Below are positions 36,001-50,868 of a stretch of DNA of 64,000 bases, piece after piece. Numbering within the stretch: position 1 is the stretch's first letter; every line of letters begins with the position of its first letter. The DNA is taken from assembly GCA_030180135.1 (NCBI GenBank), contig CM058229.1, positions 39,459,522 to 39,523,521 on the forward strand, in the 5' to 3' direction. This DNA comes from Orychophragmus violaceus (taxonomy: Eukaryota; Streptophyta; Magnoliopsida; Brassicales; Brassicaceae). Below the pieces are notes generated by a model that worked only from the letters and a program-made list of their open reading frames with translations, did not search any database and was not told the DNA's origin. Both the position numbers and the translations under genes were made by a program.

Positions 36001-37163
36001 TTAAGCGCACATCTAGTTCCGGTAGCAAGGATCACACAACGGTATGATATATTCCACAATTGTCTTTTGAAGTCGATGCTCTTTTCAAACTCGAGCTTAT
36101 TGGCTGATTATGTATATGCTTGTCTAGTATTCCAGAAAGAAAAACAAAGACGCATCCAAAGAAGCGTTGCGCAATTTTCGTGATGACGATAGATGTAATA
36201 CGAGGAGTGCCAAAACGCGTCGTTCTCCTGAATGGAGAACACAACGAGACAATGGAAGCAGAGGAGGGAGTTTGTGTACCAAAGGGGAAGAAAATGAAAC
36301 CCCAAAAACCTCATACTCCTCTCGAAGAGTACTTCTCCAACCAAACTCGACTACAAGTACAAGCAGCGGACCGTCTTCATCCAACGAGTGGAATGAGCAT
36401 AATAAGCCTTCTCCACACAGTTCCCCAAGAAATAATGGTACGCTAGTGCATCGAACTTTGCCATGCCTAATCAATGAAATCATGAGCAAAGGCAAGAGGA
36501 TGACATATGAAGAGCTCTGTAACGCAGTCTTGCCGGTATTTACGAAATGACATATCTACCTCTGATCAGTTTTGTTCACAGAGAATAGCTGTGTTCTAAT
36601 GTGTTGTTGGTTTCTTTCTTGCAGCACTGGCCTCATTTGAGAAAACACAATGGAGAACGATATGCATATTCAAGCCATTCACAGGCTGTTCTTGATTGCC
36701 TAAGGAATAGGCATGAATGGGCTCGTCTGGTTGATCGAGGCCCCAAGGTTTTTGGCATAACCTCTCACTCTTTACTGCTGTTTTCAACATGTAATAAAAA
36801 CATCTTGTTTTTCTTTTGTTGTTTCAGACTAATTCAGGGAAAAAGAAACGGAAGCTTGATGCAGCAGAGGGCGAGTCAGATGAGAACGAAAGCAGCAGGA
36901 GAGGAAGGAATCATCATCAAAATCGCTGCCAAGGAGAAGAGTTTCCCAAAGGGAAAAGGAAAGCAAGAAAACGGAGAAGGCTCTCTCTTCAAGGAAAAGG
37001 CATAAAAGTGAGCGAAGAAGACGAGGAAGGTGCGTTCTCGGACACAAGTGAAGAGAGTGTCTACTGCGATGAAGAAGAAGAAGAGGAAGAGGTCCCAACT
37101 ACTAATGCTGCTGCTAGGGAAGTCTCTACTAGCAGCTCTGAGGAAGCACAAGCCACTTCATGA
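33079..37163 (+). CDS. PHD-finger protein (At1g32810-like), seven coding exons
   Basis: Inferred exons are 33079-33934, 34052-34407, 34817-35809, 35895-36041, 36128-36535, 36625-36747 and 36828-37163. All have GT-AG borders and matching phases and give about 1,072 residues. A C4HC3 PHD finger lies at residues 19-60 (C19, C21, C34, C37, H42, C45, C57, C60), the type that reads histone H3 tails. The middle is long, serine-rich and probably disordered. A conserved block HWPHLRKHNGERYAYSSHSQ is encoded by exon 6 (residues 921-961). The C-terminus has a basic run KKKRK (966-970), then more basic residues and a Glu-rich stretch. I infer a nuclear chromatin-associated protein; the family has no function I can name. 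Exon 3 could alternatively start at an AG near 34749, but only 34817 keeps the frame. Synteny with UBP11 and GBSS1 supports the identity. Confidence 0.85.
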
Positions 37164-38373
37164 CCCTTCTCTCTATGTAATATAGAAGTATATATGTATC
37201 CATTATGTAGTTTTTGAGGATTTACCAAAAGCTTCTCTTATGGGGATGTTTGTAGTAAACTCAGAGCACCTCTCTTTTCTCAATAGACAATAATTAAATT
37301 TATGCTCTCTTTAGAAGGGGATCTTTGAGGATATATGGTTCTTTTCTGAACTATCTTTTGCTAGGTCTTTGAGGATACGGTTGGAAACGATTTTAAAAAA
37401 CACATATATATATATATATATATGATAAAACGTCAAGCAAAACCAAAGTTCAGCATAATATTTGAAACAATAGAAATCCAACCATACTTTTTAGAATAGA
37501 GAACAAATTCAACATATAAATATTAAATCATTTAGCTAAAGATAAATTTGTATTATTGAAAGTTCATTTCATTCTTATTTTCATCCGTTTCTCTAAACAA
37601 AACTACTTCCAAATCTGATTCGTCAATATTTTTTTTTTCCAAACTCAAATGTTTGAAGATCAGTATCACATAATGAATCAAATTTATCACTAACAAAGTA
37701 TCGAAAAAATATATTCATTAGCAGTTAAGGTGTAGAATAATAAGTTAGATTTGAATTAATAATCAAACTTTAGTTGGAAATTTTTTTTATAAACGTGAAT
37801 TATTTTGATGTAATTCTGAAACGTTTGACCTTACTAGAAAAAAATCTTTAGTCTTCTTATGAGCATTTTTCTGATTAGTTTTTAGGGTATTCTTATGATT
37901 TAGACGAAATGGTTCATATTTCTTATAGTAGTTATATAATTTTTAATAAAATAAAAATTATTAATTAAACCACTACATGTACAAACTATTTATAATTCTA
38001 TTTTCAACTAGAACACCGAATTTCCAAAAGAAAAAATCGACATTTCCAAAAATGGATATGTTATATCAGTTATGTTTCTAAAAAAAACCCGGTGTTTCCA
38101 AAAATGAATATACCATTTCAGTTAGGTTTCCAAATCACAATACTTAGAAATATCATTTTGACAATATACTTTAGGAAAGAAAATACTAAATTGACGAGTT
38201 CTTTTCTTATTATGGTATAACTTTTAAAATTAATATTTGAAAATTTAATTAAAAATCAGTCTTGTATTAATTTGTGATTCTGATAATTAATTTATAAATT
38301 AGGGGGTGTTATTCAATTTAAGAATTTAATTGAATTTGAAGGAGTAATGAATTTTTTAAAATTATAGTGTTAT
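37164..38373. other. AT-rich intergenic region after the PHD-finger gene
   Basis: It begins with the presumed 3' UTR (to about 37350). A short (TA)n run lies at about 37403-37423. No further gene, RNA gene or clear transposon was recognised. Confidence 0.5.
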
Positions 38374-38959
38374 CTTTTTTTGGTCAACAAATTTCCATTA
38401 ACGTAAATTTCAGAGTTTATGTACAAAATGGACAAACAAGCAAGGGCTGATTTAGCTAGATGGTCCACTGATCTATTTTCAGCCCTAGAACTGTGAAAGA
38501 AAGATAAGGAAGATAAGAGATTTACAAGGTTCCTAATATCTTGAAGGCATGTAATCTTGATTAGTTCCGATCCCAACGACATGGCATTGATGAGGACTTT
38601 TGAGTCCGAACATATTTGAAAATGAGAGATTCTAGATAGTAGAGGCGCATTCAAACCTTTGCGGATAGCCAAAGCTTCTAAAACTAGAGCCAATGAGACA
38701 AACCTCTGACTGCTTGATCCTTGACAAACTTGAGCAAGTGAGCCATCTGAGATGATCCAGCCCATGCCTCAATACTTTGAAGCCTCATTCCACGCTCCGT
38801 CACAGAAACAAGTCTGACCTAAGGGGTCTCAAATACGAATCGAGCTTGGTTTGAACATATATTGACGAATTTGGCTTCATGCTTCTTCCCATGACTTTAT
38901 ATCTCCAATGGCTTTGCTCGCAATTTCCTGATCACAGATTCATGAAATCTTTTAATTTT
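38374..38959 (-). mobile_element. 5'-truncated LINE, RNase H domain end
   Basis: On the minus strand a frame reads CFCDGAWNEASK, a stop, GMGWIISDGS, then ALVLEALAIRKGL, FQICSDSKVLINAM and ENRSVDHLAKSAL. This is the RNase H-like domain (RVT_3 type) found at the C-terminus of plant LINE ORF2. The element ends in an A-rich tail (T run at 38375-38381). Short flanking duplications TAGTGTTAT at 38365-38373 and 38960-38968 mark target-primed insertion. Reverse transcriptase is missing through 5' truncation. At least two stops disrupt the upstream part. Confidence 0.78.
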
Positions 38960-39383
38960 TAGTGTTATTTAATTTTTTAGTTTTTTTAATTCTATTTAAT
39001 GTTAGTATTATTCAATTTCATTATAATGTTTATGGTATTGTTATCTTAAAATAATTTAATAGAATTGGAGTGAAAAATGTAAAGAACTAATTCTAATATT
39101 TTTGTTGTCATTCTAATAGAATTAACAAATTACCTCAAAATCAATTTTTTTTCTTAATTCATTTATATTGTTTTAATTAATTTCTTAAATACCCCTACCA
39201 ATATCTTTGTATACTTACTAGAATCTTAATATTATAAATTTGTTGACAAAAAAAAAACAATACTATAAATTTATAGAGGTTTTATGGTATTTGTCCAGGA
39301 AGTGCTTTCTGTAGAATAAAGGCTTTGAGATATTTGTTCATGCATTTGGCACCAAAAAGAATGTTTTGAAATGAATTAAAATA

Positions 39384-39750
39384 GAGAAAAGTCATAAAAT
39401 AGCACAAAAAACATACCTTATCATAAATATAGCACCAAGAAAAATAATTCACATTTTTAGCATTATTTTAATTACAAAGACTTTTATAACATTATATAAT
39501 TTAGGGTTTAGGGTTAATTATTTAGGGTTTAGGGTTAATTATTTAGGATTTAGGGTTTAGTATTTAGGGTTTAGGGTTTATTATTCAAGGTTAGGGTTTA
39601 GTATTTAAGGTTTAGGGTTTAGTATTTAAGATTTAGGGTTAGGGCTAATTTAGTGACAAAACATGTTTTTGTGCTATTTTTATGATTTTTCTTCCTTGGT
39701 GCTATATTTTTGACAAGTCATGTTTTTTGTGCTATTAATGCGATTTGCCC
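39384..39750. mobile_element. Mutator-type MITE with telomere-like core
   Basis: The 367-bp element is flanked by a perfect 9-bp duplication ATTAAAATA (39375-39383 and 39751-39759), the length typical of Mutator-like elements. The ends form ~60-bp imperfect inverted repeats sharing AATAGCACAAAAAACAT and AAATATAGCACCAAG. Between them lie about 15 degenerate TTTAGGG-type units (39500-39650). It has no coding capacity. Confidence 0.85.
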
Positions 39751-39759
39751 ATTAAAATA

Positions 39760-40491
39760 ATATTAAAAAATTTAAATGTAAAATCATTAATTGCAAATTT
39801 CTCATGAGTTAATCTATCTTTCAAAAAATATAAAAAATCATTTTTAACTTCGAAAAAAGAGAGAAGAAAACGTGTCAAATTTATAGAGGATGAATTGAAT
39901 TTACGCAAAAAAGTTAGGAAAACTTAGATGAAAAGGAAAATATTAATATACTTTGCCCTCTTTGTCATATAATCTCCATTGCTTCGCAAATGTAAACTCT
40001 TAAAAGAAACAAAACTGGAAATGGAATATAATCCAAATCCAAAACAAAATCAAACTGTTTATAATTCTCAAACTGTGTATAATTCCAAAGCCAAACAAAT
40101 TTAACATTATGAATATAAAAGTATTAAAATAATAATGGAATGAAAAAATGGCGCTTGGGATTGGACGTTGTTTACAGGAGAAGAGGAAAGGGCATAAAAG
40201 GGATCGTGAGACTTCTTCTTCTCCTTATCTTTGCCGGTTTTTCTCCAAGGCGGTCGGTCTGTCTACTTTCTCTTTATATTCTTCCTTCAATCTAGGGTTC
40301 CTCAGAATTCTCTTTCTTCTTTAACAGAGGAAAAAGTGTTTCTCTGGATTTGGGTTTCCTTCCATTTCTCGAATCTTCTCGTCTTCTTCCGATTCTTCTG
40401 TACGTTCCCTTTTATTTACTGAATTCCGATTTCACTTTCTTCGCGTGGTCTTAATCTATTTGTATTGTATTTGTAGTGTGATTCGACTAAG
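39760..40491 (+). other. UBP11 promoter and 5' UTR with an intron
   Basis: 39760-40140 is AT-rich and featureless. A TATA-like CATAAAAG lies near 40193-40200, and the pyrimidine-rich sequence after it looks like a plant leader. A 5' UTR intron runs 40400-40476 (GTACGT to TTGTAG), 15 bases before the start codon. The small ORF at 40231-40422 is in this leader and is not considered a product. Confidence 0.55.
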
Positions 40492-44074
<3,583 letters not shown>

Positions 44075-45027
44075 TTGAAAATGCCTTTCAGTCTTCAGGG
44101 CTCAAGACAACAGTTGCTGTTTTGCTCAAGATTCATTCATTGGTCCCATTCATTCTTCTAAAGCTGATTGACTAAAGATTGTTTGTGTAGGATTTTTTAC
44201 TTGGGATTTTTTTTGGGCAAACAGATTATAGAGTAACTAGGAGGGTATAGTTGGCAAGTCTACAAGGTCATGTTGTTGACAGATTATTTGGTCTGAATGT
44301 CCAGTGTTTACTGAGAAAGTAAGTCTTGGCTATTTTCGTATTTCACTTTGAAGAAGAGAATCATTTCAAAACTACTTGGAAATTGTTTCATTATTCAATG
44401 TTACAAACGTAAATCATCCCACAGGGTATTGATGGCAATTCCAACATATCTTTGCTTGTTTAATGTTGGGGTGTTTTAGCGATAAAAGAACCATAAGACA
44501 ATACTTCTATTAGACACCGATACTATGTGTAATCAGATTTTGCACTCTTTAATTAACCTCTTTTACAAGTAAAACTCTCTTAGTCTATTTCGTGTAATGA
44601 AAGTAAGTGTCGCGCCAATAACATGGTCACCACCACCATCCACAGGTGTATTGTGTAACTTTTTATAAATAATCAATTCAAGATTAATTGATTTCAGATG
44701 ATTTTAATGTTTACTGGTGCCATATCGAAAAATAGCGTTAAAGCTATATAAGGGATGAATATGTTTCACTGACTGGACAATTGGAAAACTAGGCCGAGAC
44801 GGACCACTAACTAGTTTTACTCACCCACATCATAAAAGAAACATGGTCTAGATGGCTTAGATAGGATCAAGCTAGATCAAAGATCGGATCAGAGATGCTT
44901 GGACTGATGGAAATCTGAGTGTTCGAAGAAACGATGAAACGAACATACCCTTATTATATATACATAACATTACTTTCACTCAACCTTCCCTACTCCTAAT
45001 TCTCCTCTCCTCCATCAAATACGGTTC
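44075..45027. other. intergenic region between convergent UBP11 and GBSS1
   Basis: The two genes point toward each other, so this holds both 3' UTRs. No further gene, RNA gene or transposon was recognised. Confidence 0.6.
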
Positions 45028-47617
45028 TCATGGCGTCGCTACGTTCTCCTTCGCCAGAGGAGCTATCTCTTCACCTTCGATTCCGGCTTCACTTCCGGCG
45101 ACATCTAGTGACAATAGTACCTTCTCCCACAATCTTGCTGGTCCCTGCATTCACGCAAACTTCAACAAACCGATTAAAACTTTAGAATGAATTGAAATCA
45201 CTGACCTTCCAGGAGAAGTCTTGGTCCATGCAGTTCTTTACCATCTCTTTCATGGCTGATGTTCCGTACACTGCAACGGCTCTAGCCACAGCCTTTGCTG
45301 TTGCAATCACATCATCTGGATCCACAACTTCACACTACAAAACAAAGCAAAATTGAGATCAATTTGGAAGAAACTAATTTTTATTTATTTTATGTTACCT
45401 TGACGTTGAATCTTCCAATGTGGAAACCTGTGTAGCCATCTTTAACAGTGTCCACAAGCCCACCAGTAGATGCCACAATAGGGACGGTCCCATACCTCAT
45501 GGCGTGCAACTGAATGAGACCGCACGGCTCAAACCTGCTCGGGACTATGATGAAGTCAGCTCCTGCTGTGATCATATGAGCCAATGGCACGTTGAATTTC
45601 GCCACCCCAACAGCTTTCCCTGGGAATTTCTCTTCCAGTTCAAGAATCTGAGTCTCCATCTTCTTCTTACCAGTTCCCTGTGAAAATTATCAGAGAAAAT
45701 TGTGAGCATAAAGGTTAATATACAGGCTGTGATCTCAAGTCCATTGCTTACAAGGATAACCATCTGAACATTCAGCCCCATGAACTTGGAAATAGCTTCC
45801 ACTAGAATATCAGATCCCTTTTGCTCCTCCAATCTCCCAATGAATCCGATAACTGGGACATCTCTGTCCACTGGAAGTCCAACAGCAGCCTGAAGCGCTT
45901 CTTTGATCAACGGCTTAGCATCCGTTACAGTAGTAATATCGTATTTGATATCGATGTATTTGTCAGTAGCCGGGTTCCATTCTTGAACATCCATACCGTT
46001 AATAATTCCAGAAACGGTTTTGGTTCGAAGGTATGAATGCAATTCCACGCCTCTATCGATGCCAGAGATGAGTTCTTGAGCATAGTAGGGACTAACTGTT
46101 AAGACACGGTCTGCTTCCAGAATTGCAGCTTTCATCCAGTTGATCTTCCTTCCTTTTACTGGCTTTTCATATCTGAAACCATAGAGTGTATTAATGATGT
46201 GTTCTTCTGAGAACAATTCATGGAAATTTGTACCCGTCCATGAAGTCGAAAGAGCTCTTAAAGCTGTTGGGCAAATTGAGAAGAGAATAGTCGTCAAAGG
46301 CAAATCTTCCTTGGTAGGCTATGTTGTGAATGCAGAAGACAACCTGTGAAAGATTAAAGTATCAACACAGTTTCTAAATAGCATGAAGAAGGAATATAAG
46401 TTAATTTACCTTTGCATTCATGTAGATTCCGCGTGATTGATACATAGATTTGAGGTAACAAGGAAGCAAAGCAGTGTGCCAATCATTGGCAACAAAGACC
46501 ACATCTTCCCCTATAATAACATCAGAGATTGGGTTATAAGCTTTTCAGAATGTAGAGTTTAAAGACCTTTTTCAAGGGCTCACCATATGGTCCAGAGAAA
46601 TACTTGCTGCTGTTCAGATTTAGAACCCTTGGTGCCTCAAGAGCAGCCTACCAACAATCAAAGGTAAACCAGGTTCTGCAATGTTAACATATATGTTGTT
46701 CAACTACCGAATGAAAAGGATAAGAGTGTTACCTGACACAACAAACTGAACCGGAGTTGGTTGTCAGTGTAGTCTACTCCAGTTATAGGGCCATAGATTT
46801 TGGATCCAGTTATGCCCACAACCTACATTATTGTTCCTCATAAGCTCACAGTACAAAACACCTGAATTAACCTTGTGATAAGTTAAACAAGAAAACAAAC
46901 CTTTGCAAGGAAGATTGGATGGTCAACAAAGACACGATCAACTCCTCGTTTGTAGCAGTGAAAGAAACGGACATTCTCAACTGTGTCCCCAACTTTGATC
47001 TGCATGACGACATTACAAGGTGACTTAGATAAACATTTGAAGAAGCTTGATTATTCAAGGAGAGAATTTTACCTGAACCACGACACAAGTGTCCCAAGCA
47101 TCTTTGTATTGGTCATAGCGAGGGCATATTGTCATCACACGGTGGCCTCTTGCCTATACAAAACCATGACATTTGGTTCATTAAAACGAAATAAAGGTGT
47201 CGTCAACACATCAATTCAAGCTACCGAGTTCGGCTTATGTATATATGAACTTACGGCAAGAGCTGGAGGCAGACCACCTAAGACGTCACCAAGGCCACCG
47301 GTTTTGCTCCATGGACCGACCTCAGCTCCAATAAAGACCACAGACATCCCTTTCTCACACACAATCTGACCCGCAGGTTTAGCTTTAGGAGCGTTCTGAT
47401 GAGATCTCTTTGAGAATTTAGCAGAAACAGCTCTAGCTTGAGATCTGCTCTGAAGCCTATCCACCATGTTGAAAGACCTTAGCCCACAGTGAGTTATGGA
47501 CTGACACTTCAAGTTGATCTGAGACAGATTGGCGTTTGCCTCAGAGCCTGAAGCTCCTCCATGGTTGTTGATAAGTGAGGTCCTTGACACAAAGTGGGAA
47601 GCAGTCACAGTTGCCAT
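45028..47617 (-). CDS. GBSS1: granule-bound starch synthase 1, plastid
   Basis: Eleven inferred coding exons, read right to left, are 47255-47617, 47073-47153, 46901-46999, 46733-46822, 46584-46647, 46410-46510, 46234-46343, 45752-46172, 45399-45677, 45206-45334 and 45028-45144. All phases fit and give about 617 residues. A Ser-rich transit peptide covers roughly residues 1-83. The GT5 domain starts at SVVFIGAEVGPWSKTGGLGD, with the ADP-glucose-binding KTGG at 105-108. The GT1-like C-terminal half has GFIGRLEEQKGSDI and PSRFEPCGLIQLHAMRYG. The enzyme extends amylose chains from ADP-glucose inside starch granules. No break was found. Compared with my recollection of A. thaliana GBSS1 (610 aa), the difference lies mainly in the transit region. 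Position next to UBP11 matches At1g32900. Confidence 0.95.
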
Positions 47618-47637
47618 CGTGTGAGAGACCCTTTCAC

Positions 47638-47719
47638 CTAGATTTCATAAATCAAAATCGATGCTTTCAGTAGAAAGTTACAATCTTTGCGATGAAATTA
47701 GACAGAAGAGAAAACTCAC
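47638..47719 (-). other. 5' UTR intron of GBSS1
   Basis: On the minus strand a GTGAG donor (from 47719) and an ATCTAG acceptor (to 47638) bound an 82-bp intron, 20 bases upstream of the start codon. The preceding leader exon begins at 47720 and extends to about 47800. Confidence 0.7.
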
Positions 47720-47864
47720 AGAAATGGTGGCAACTGAGGAGATTTAGAGCTAAGAGCTCCGAAGCTAATAGATGAGAAAGTGATGAGAGAGAGGTGAGGA
47801 GAAAACGAAGAGGAAGAAGGTCCGTTTATGTAAAGAGGAGTGGAAGCTGGACTGACTCGAGTAA

Positions 47865-47872
47865 CACGTGGC
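47865..47872. promoter_or_regulatory. G-box in the GBSS1 promoter
   Basis: CACGTGGC lies about 250 bp upstream of the GBSS1 start codon. This core is bound by bZIP and bHLH factors and occurs in light-, clock- and ABA-responsive promoters. GBSS1 is known to be clock-controlled; binding to this copy is inference. Confidence 0.45.
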
Positions 47873-48180
47873 GTCATTACAGTAGCTGAGTGGCCTATGC
47901 CTATGGATTCGATTTCCATCACACGAGAGTGGCAATGGCATTCTCCGAGAATATGCTCCAATCCTGAGGCTAAAAACTTTTCAAACGATATTTTTTTTGA
48001 TCCAGTGGCTAAGAATTGACGGCTTAGATTTGCCTCTGGCTTTGGGAAACTCGGCCCACTAAGTGGGTCCCCCCCCCCGCTTATACAAGTGTTTTGGTGT
48101 TTGTCGTCGTGACTCGTGACTCGGAGGAACGTACCTTTGGACGACATTTCTCCTTGGCCCATTTGTTAAATTGACGGTCG

Positions 48181-48355
48181 AAATCTTTTGTGATGTTTTT
48201 GTCCCTTAAATCAATTTCTCTAAGCTAATCAATTATTCTTACTAAAATTTAATTAAATAATAAAAAATTAAATAAAAGGTGATGTCTTTGAATTTAGATG
48301 TCAACGGTAACATAAATTGATATGATCTGAATGGTGAAACAGGATCAAACAACAC
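48181..48355 (+). repeat. long direct repeat, left copy
   Basis: It aligns with 50239-50420 over its full length (AAATCTTTTGTGATG start, GAAACAGGATCAAACA end) at high identity by eye. The two copies sit directly outside the inverted-repeat element between them. Confidence 0.85.
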
Positions 48356-50238
48356 GTAGTGTATCTTTTTATAAATTAATAGCAGAATCGTATTTTCTGA
48401 AAAGTTAGTATAGTTTTGTACTTTTTTATATTTTTTAGGGTGTTGAAAAGACCATTTTGCACTCACAGACCATGGATGGATAGTGATCCCATGCTATCTC
48501 TCCTATCAATCCATTTTTTTTTCCTATTCACTCTCTTTCCTAATTTATCTTTATTTTTACTCTTCATTTTTTTGACGGTGGATAGGATGATAGAGCTGAG
48601 AATTCCGGCCATATAGACCGCCAGAATAGAGATAAAATCGGTCAATGTACTGGAATTCAAAAAAAAATTGGACTTAATACGGAAGTTTCGAATGGACAGT
48701 TTTAAACTAGGTGTCCATAATATCGACTATTCGTGGACACTACCACGATCACATCACATACAAGACGCTTACCATAGATAAGAAGTAGCAAATCGGAAAT
48801 ATTTAAAACTGTGTTTACTATATATCGACTATTCGTGGACAAAAGGTGATTAAGAGTTCATATGATTTTGAATCTGTAGACACAAAGTACGATCAAAAGT
48901 ATTTAAAACACATGCTAGACGCTTTTGATGAACATAAGGTGGTCAAGAGATCGACTAGTTAGTGAATGTGATCAAGTGTTCACATGATTGTGAATCTGTG
49001 GACACAAAGTACGATCAAAAGTATTTAAAACACATGCTAGACGCTTTTGATGAACAGAAGGTGGTCAAGAGATCGATTATTCGTGAACAGAAGGTGATCA
49101 AGAGTTCACATGATTGTGAATCTGTGGACACAAAGTATGATCAAAAGTATTTAAAACACACGCTAGATGTTTTTGATGAACAGAAGGTGGTCGAGAGTTC
49201 TATTATGTATCAACTATTCGTGGATACTACCACGATTATATCACATGCTAGACGCTTCTGATGAACAGAAAGTGGTCAAGAGTCCACATGATTGTGAATC
49301 TGTGGAAACAAGTACGTGTGGACCAATATCCATCCAAAGCGTCTAGCATGTCATATGATCGTGGTAGTGTTCGAAAATATTTAAAATTGTGTTTACTATG
49401 TATTGACTATTTGTGGACAGAAGGTGATCAAGAGTTCACATGATTATGAATCTATGGACACAAAGTACGATCAAAAGTATTTAAAACACATGTTATACGC
49501 TTTTGATGAACATAAGGTGGTCAAGAGTTCTATTATGTATCAACTATTCATAGAGACTACCATGATTATATCACATGCTAGATGCTTATGATGAATATAA
49601 AGTGGTCAAGAGTTCACATGATTGTGAATCTGTGGACACAAGTACGTGTGGACCAGTACACTACCACGATTATATCACATGCAAGACGCTTCTGATGAAT
49701 AGAAAGTGGCCAAGAGTTCACATGATTGTGAATCTGTGGACACAAGTACTTGTAGACAACTATTCATCCAAAGTGTCTTGTATGTGATGTGATCGTAGTA
49801 GTGTCCACGAATAATCGATATTGTGGACACCTAGTCTAGACTGTCCATTCGAAACTTCTGTATTAAGTCCAATCTTTTTTTTGAATTCCGGTACATCGAC
49901 CGATTTTATCTCCATTCTGGCAGTTTATATGGCCGGAATCCTCAGCTCCACCATCAAAAAAATAAGGGATGAAAATAAAAGAAAAGTAAGAGAAAAAGTG
50001 AAGGGAAAAAGAAATGAATAAAAAATAATAAAAAGAATGGATAGGAAGGATAGCATGAGATCCCTATCCATACGTAGAGTTACTTGGTCTTTTCTCCATT
50101 TTCCCCTGTCTGTGAGGGACAATATTGTCTTTTCATTCCCTATTTTTTTCTAAAAAAGATACAAAGCTGCACTAACTTTTCGAAAGGTACAAAAGTACAA
50201 GGAAAAAAATAAAAAGATACAACTAGTGCAAGCCGCCC
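48356..50238. mobile_element. long-inverted-repeat (foldback or Mutator-like) element
   Basis: The outer ~450 bp on each side are inverted copies. Left: GAAAAGTTAGTATAG, a CCATGCTATCTCTCCTATC-like block, GGAATTC, AGAAGTTTCGAATGGACAG-type sequence. Right: the same blocks in reverse complement from about 50215 back to 49780. The core consists of ~125-bp tandem repeats. No transposase is encoded. Exact termini could not be fixed, and no short target duplication was found; instead the element is bracketed by ~180-bp direct repeats. It could be a non-autonomous Mutator-like or foldback element. Confidence 0.7.
48780..49790 (+). repeat. degenerate ~125-bp tandem repeats in the element core
   Basis: A unit carrying GACACAAAGTACGATCAAAA followed by GTATTTAAAACACATGC recurs at about 48879, 49001, 49127 and 49457, with partial units after 49600. 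Shorter inverted pieces (CTATTCGTGGACACTACCAC and its complement) are interspersed. The ORFs here simply repeat the unit. Confidence 0.75.
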
Positions 50239-50420
50239 AAATCTTTTGTGATGTTTTTGTCCCTTAATCAATTTCTCTAAGCTAATCAATTATTCTTACT
50301 AAAATTTAATTAAATAATAAACAGAAATAAAATAAAATAAAAGGTGATGCCTTTGAATTTAGATGTCAACCGTAACATAAATGTATATGATCTGAATGGT
50401 GAAACTGGACCAGACAATGC
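50239..50420 (+). repeat. long direct repeat, right copy
   Basis: It is the partner of 48181-48355. It differs by scattered substitutions and small insertions in the A-rich part. Confidence 0.85.
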
Positions 50421-50451
50421 GAAATAAATGGATTAGAAAAATGGTACGTGT

Positions 50452-50855
50452 TGTTGAGGAATTTTGATTAAGTCGGAAATCGTCAGAGTTGAGGTCAAAA
50501 TAGTACGAAACAAAAATAATTAGAGTGAAAAAGAAACAAGTGTGCAGTCGAAAACTCTCTATATTTATAATTAGGCCGATACTGATAAATTAACAGAATG
50601 AACGAAGAGAGAGGTTGTCAATTAATGAGCTCCCTAAAACCACTAAGGCTCGTCGCTTTATAAATGTAGCTCAAAATTGAGCAGAATATAAGATAGCCAA
50701 TTATGAACAGTAACTCTATTTATAGTGAAAATAGTCAAACTTCTTCTTGGATCGTTGACATTCTTAACATATTTTAGTTTTTTGGGCCGAGAAGATCAGA
50801 TGGGCTGAGTAGATTTTGATTGGTTTATGGATGGGTGCTAAACCCATATCCAACA
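50452..50855 (-). repeat. LTR of a Tat/Ogre-like gypsy element
   Basis: On the plus strand it runs from TGTTGAGGAATTTTG to CCCATATCCAACA, giving TGTTG...CAACA ends. On the minus strand the TGTTGGATATGGG start is preceded by the purine run CTAAGGGGGCTAAT (50856-50868), so this is the 3' LTR. The left end could be three bases further out (50449). Confidence 0.6.
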
Positions 50856-50868
50856 ATTAGCCCCCTTA

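Noticed and set aside
48780..49790. CRISPR-like array
   Set aside because: Units are tandem and degenerate without constant-length spacers, and this is plant nuclear DNA; they are the core of an inverted-repeat transposon.
49925..50122. Hydrophobic minus-strand ORF (SLLSILFIIFYSFLFPFTF type), also at 48416-48616
   Set aside because: These are the same T-rich segment of the inverted arms read on opposite strands, not a conserved protein.
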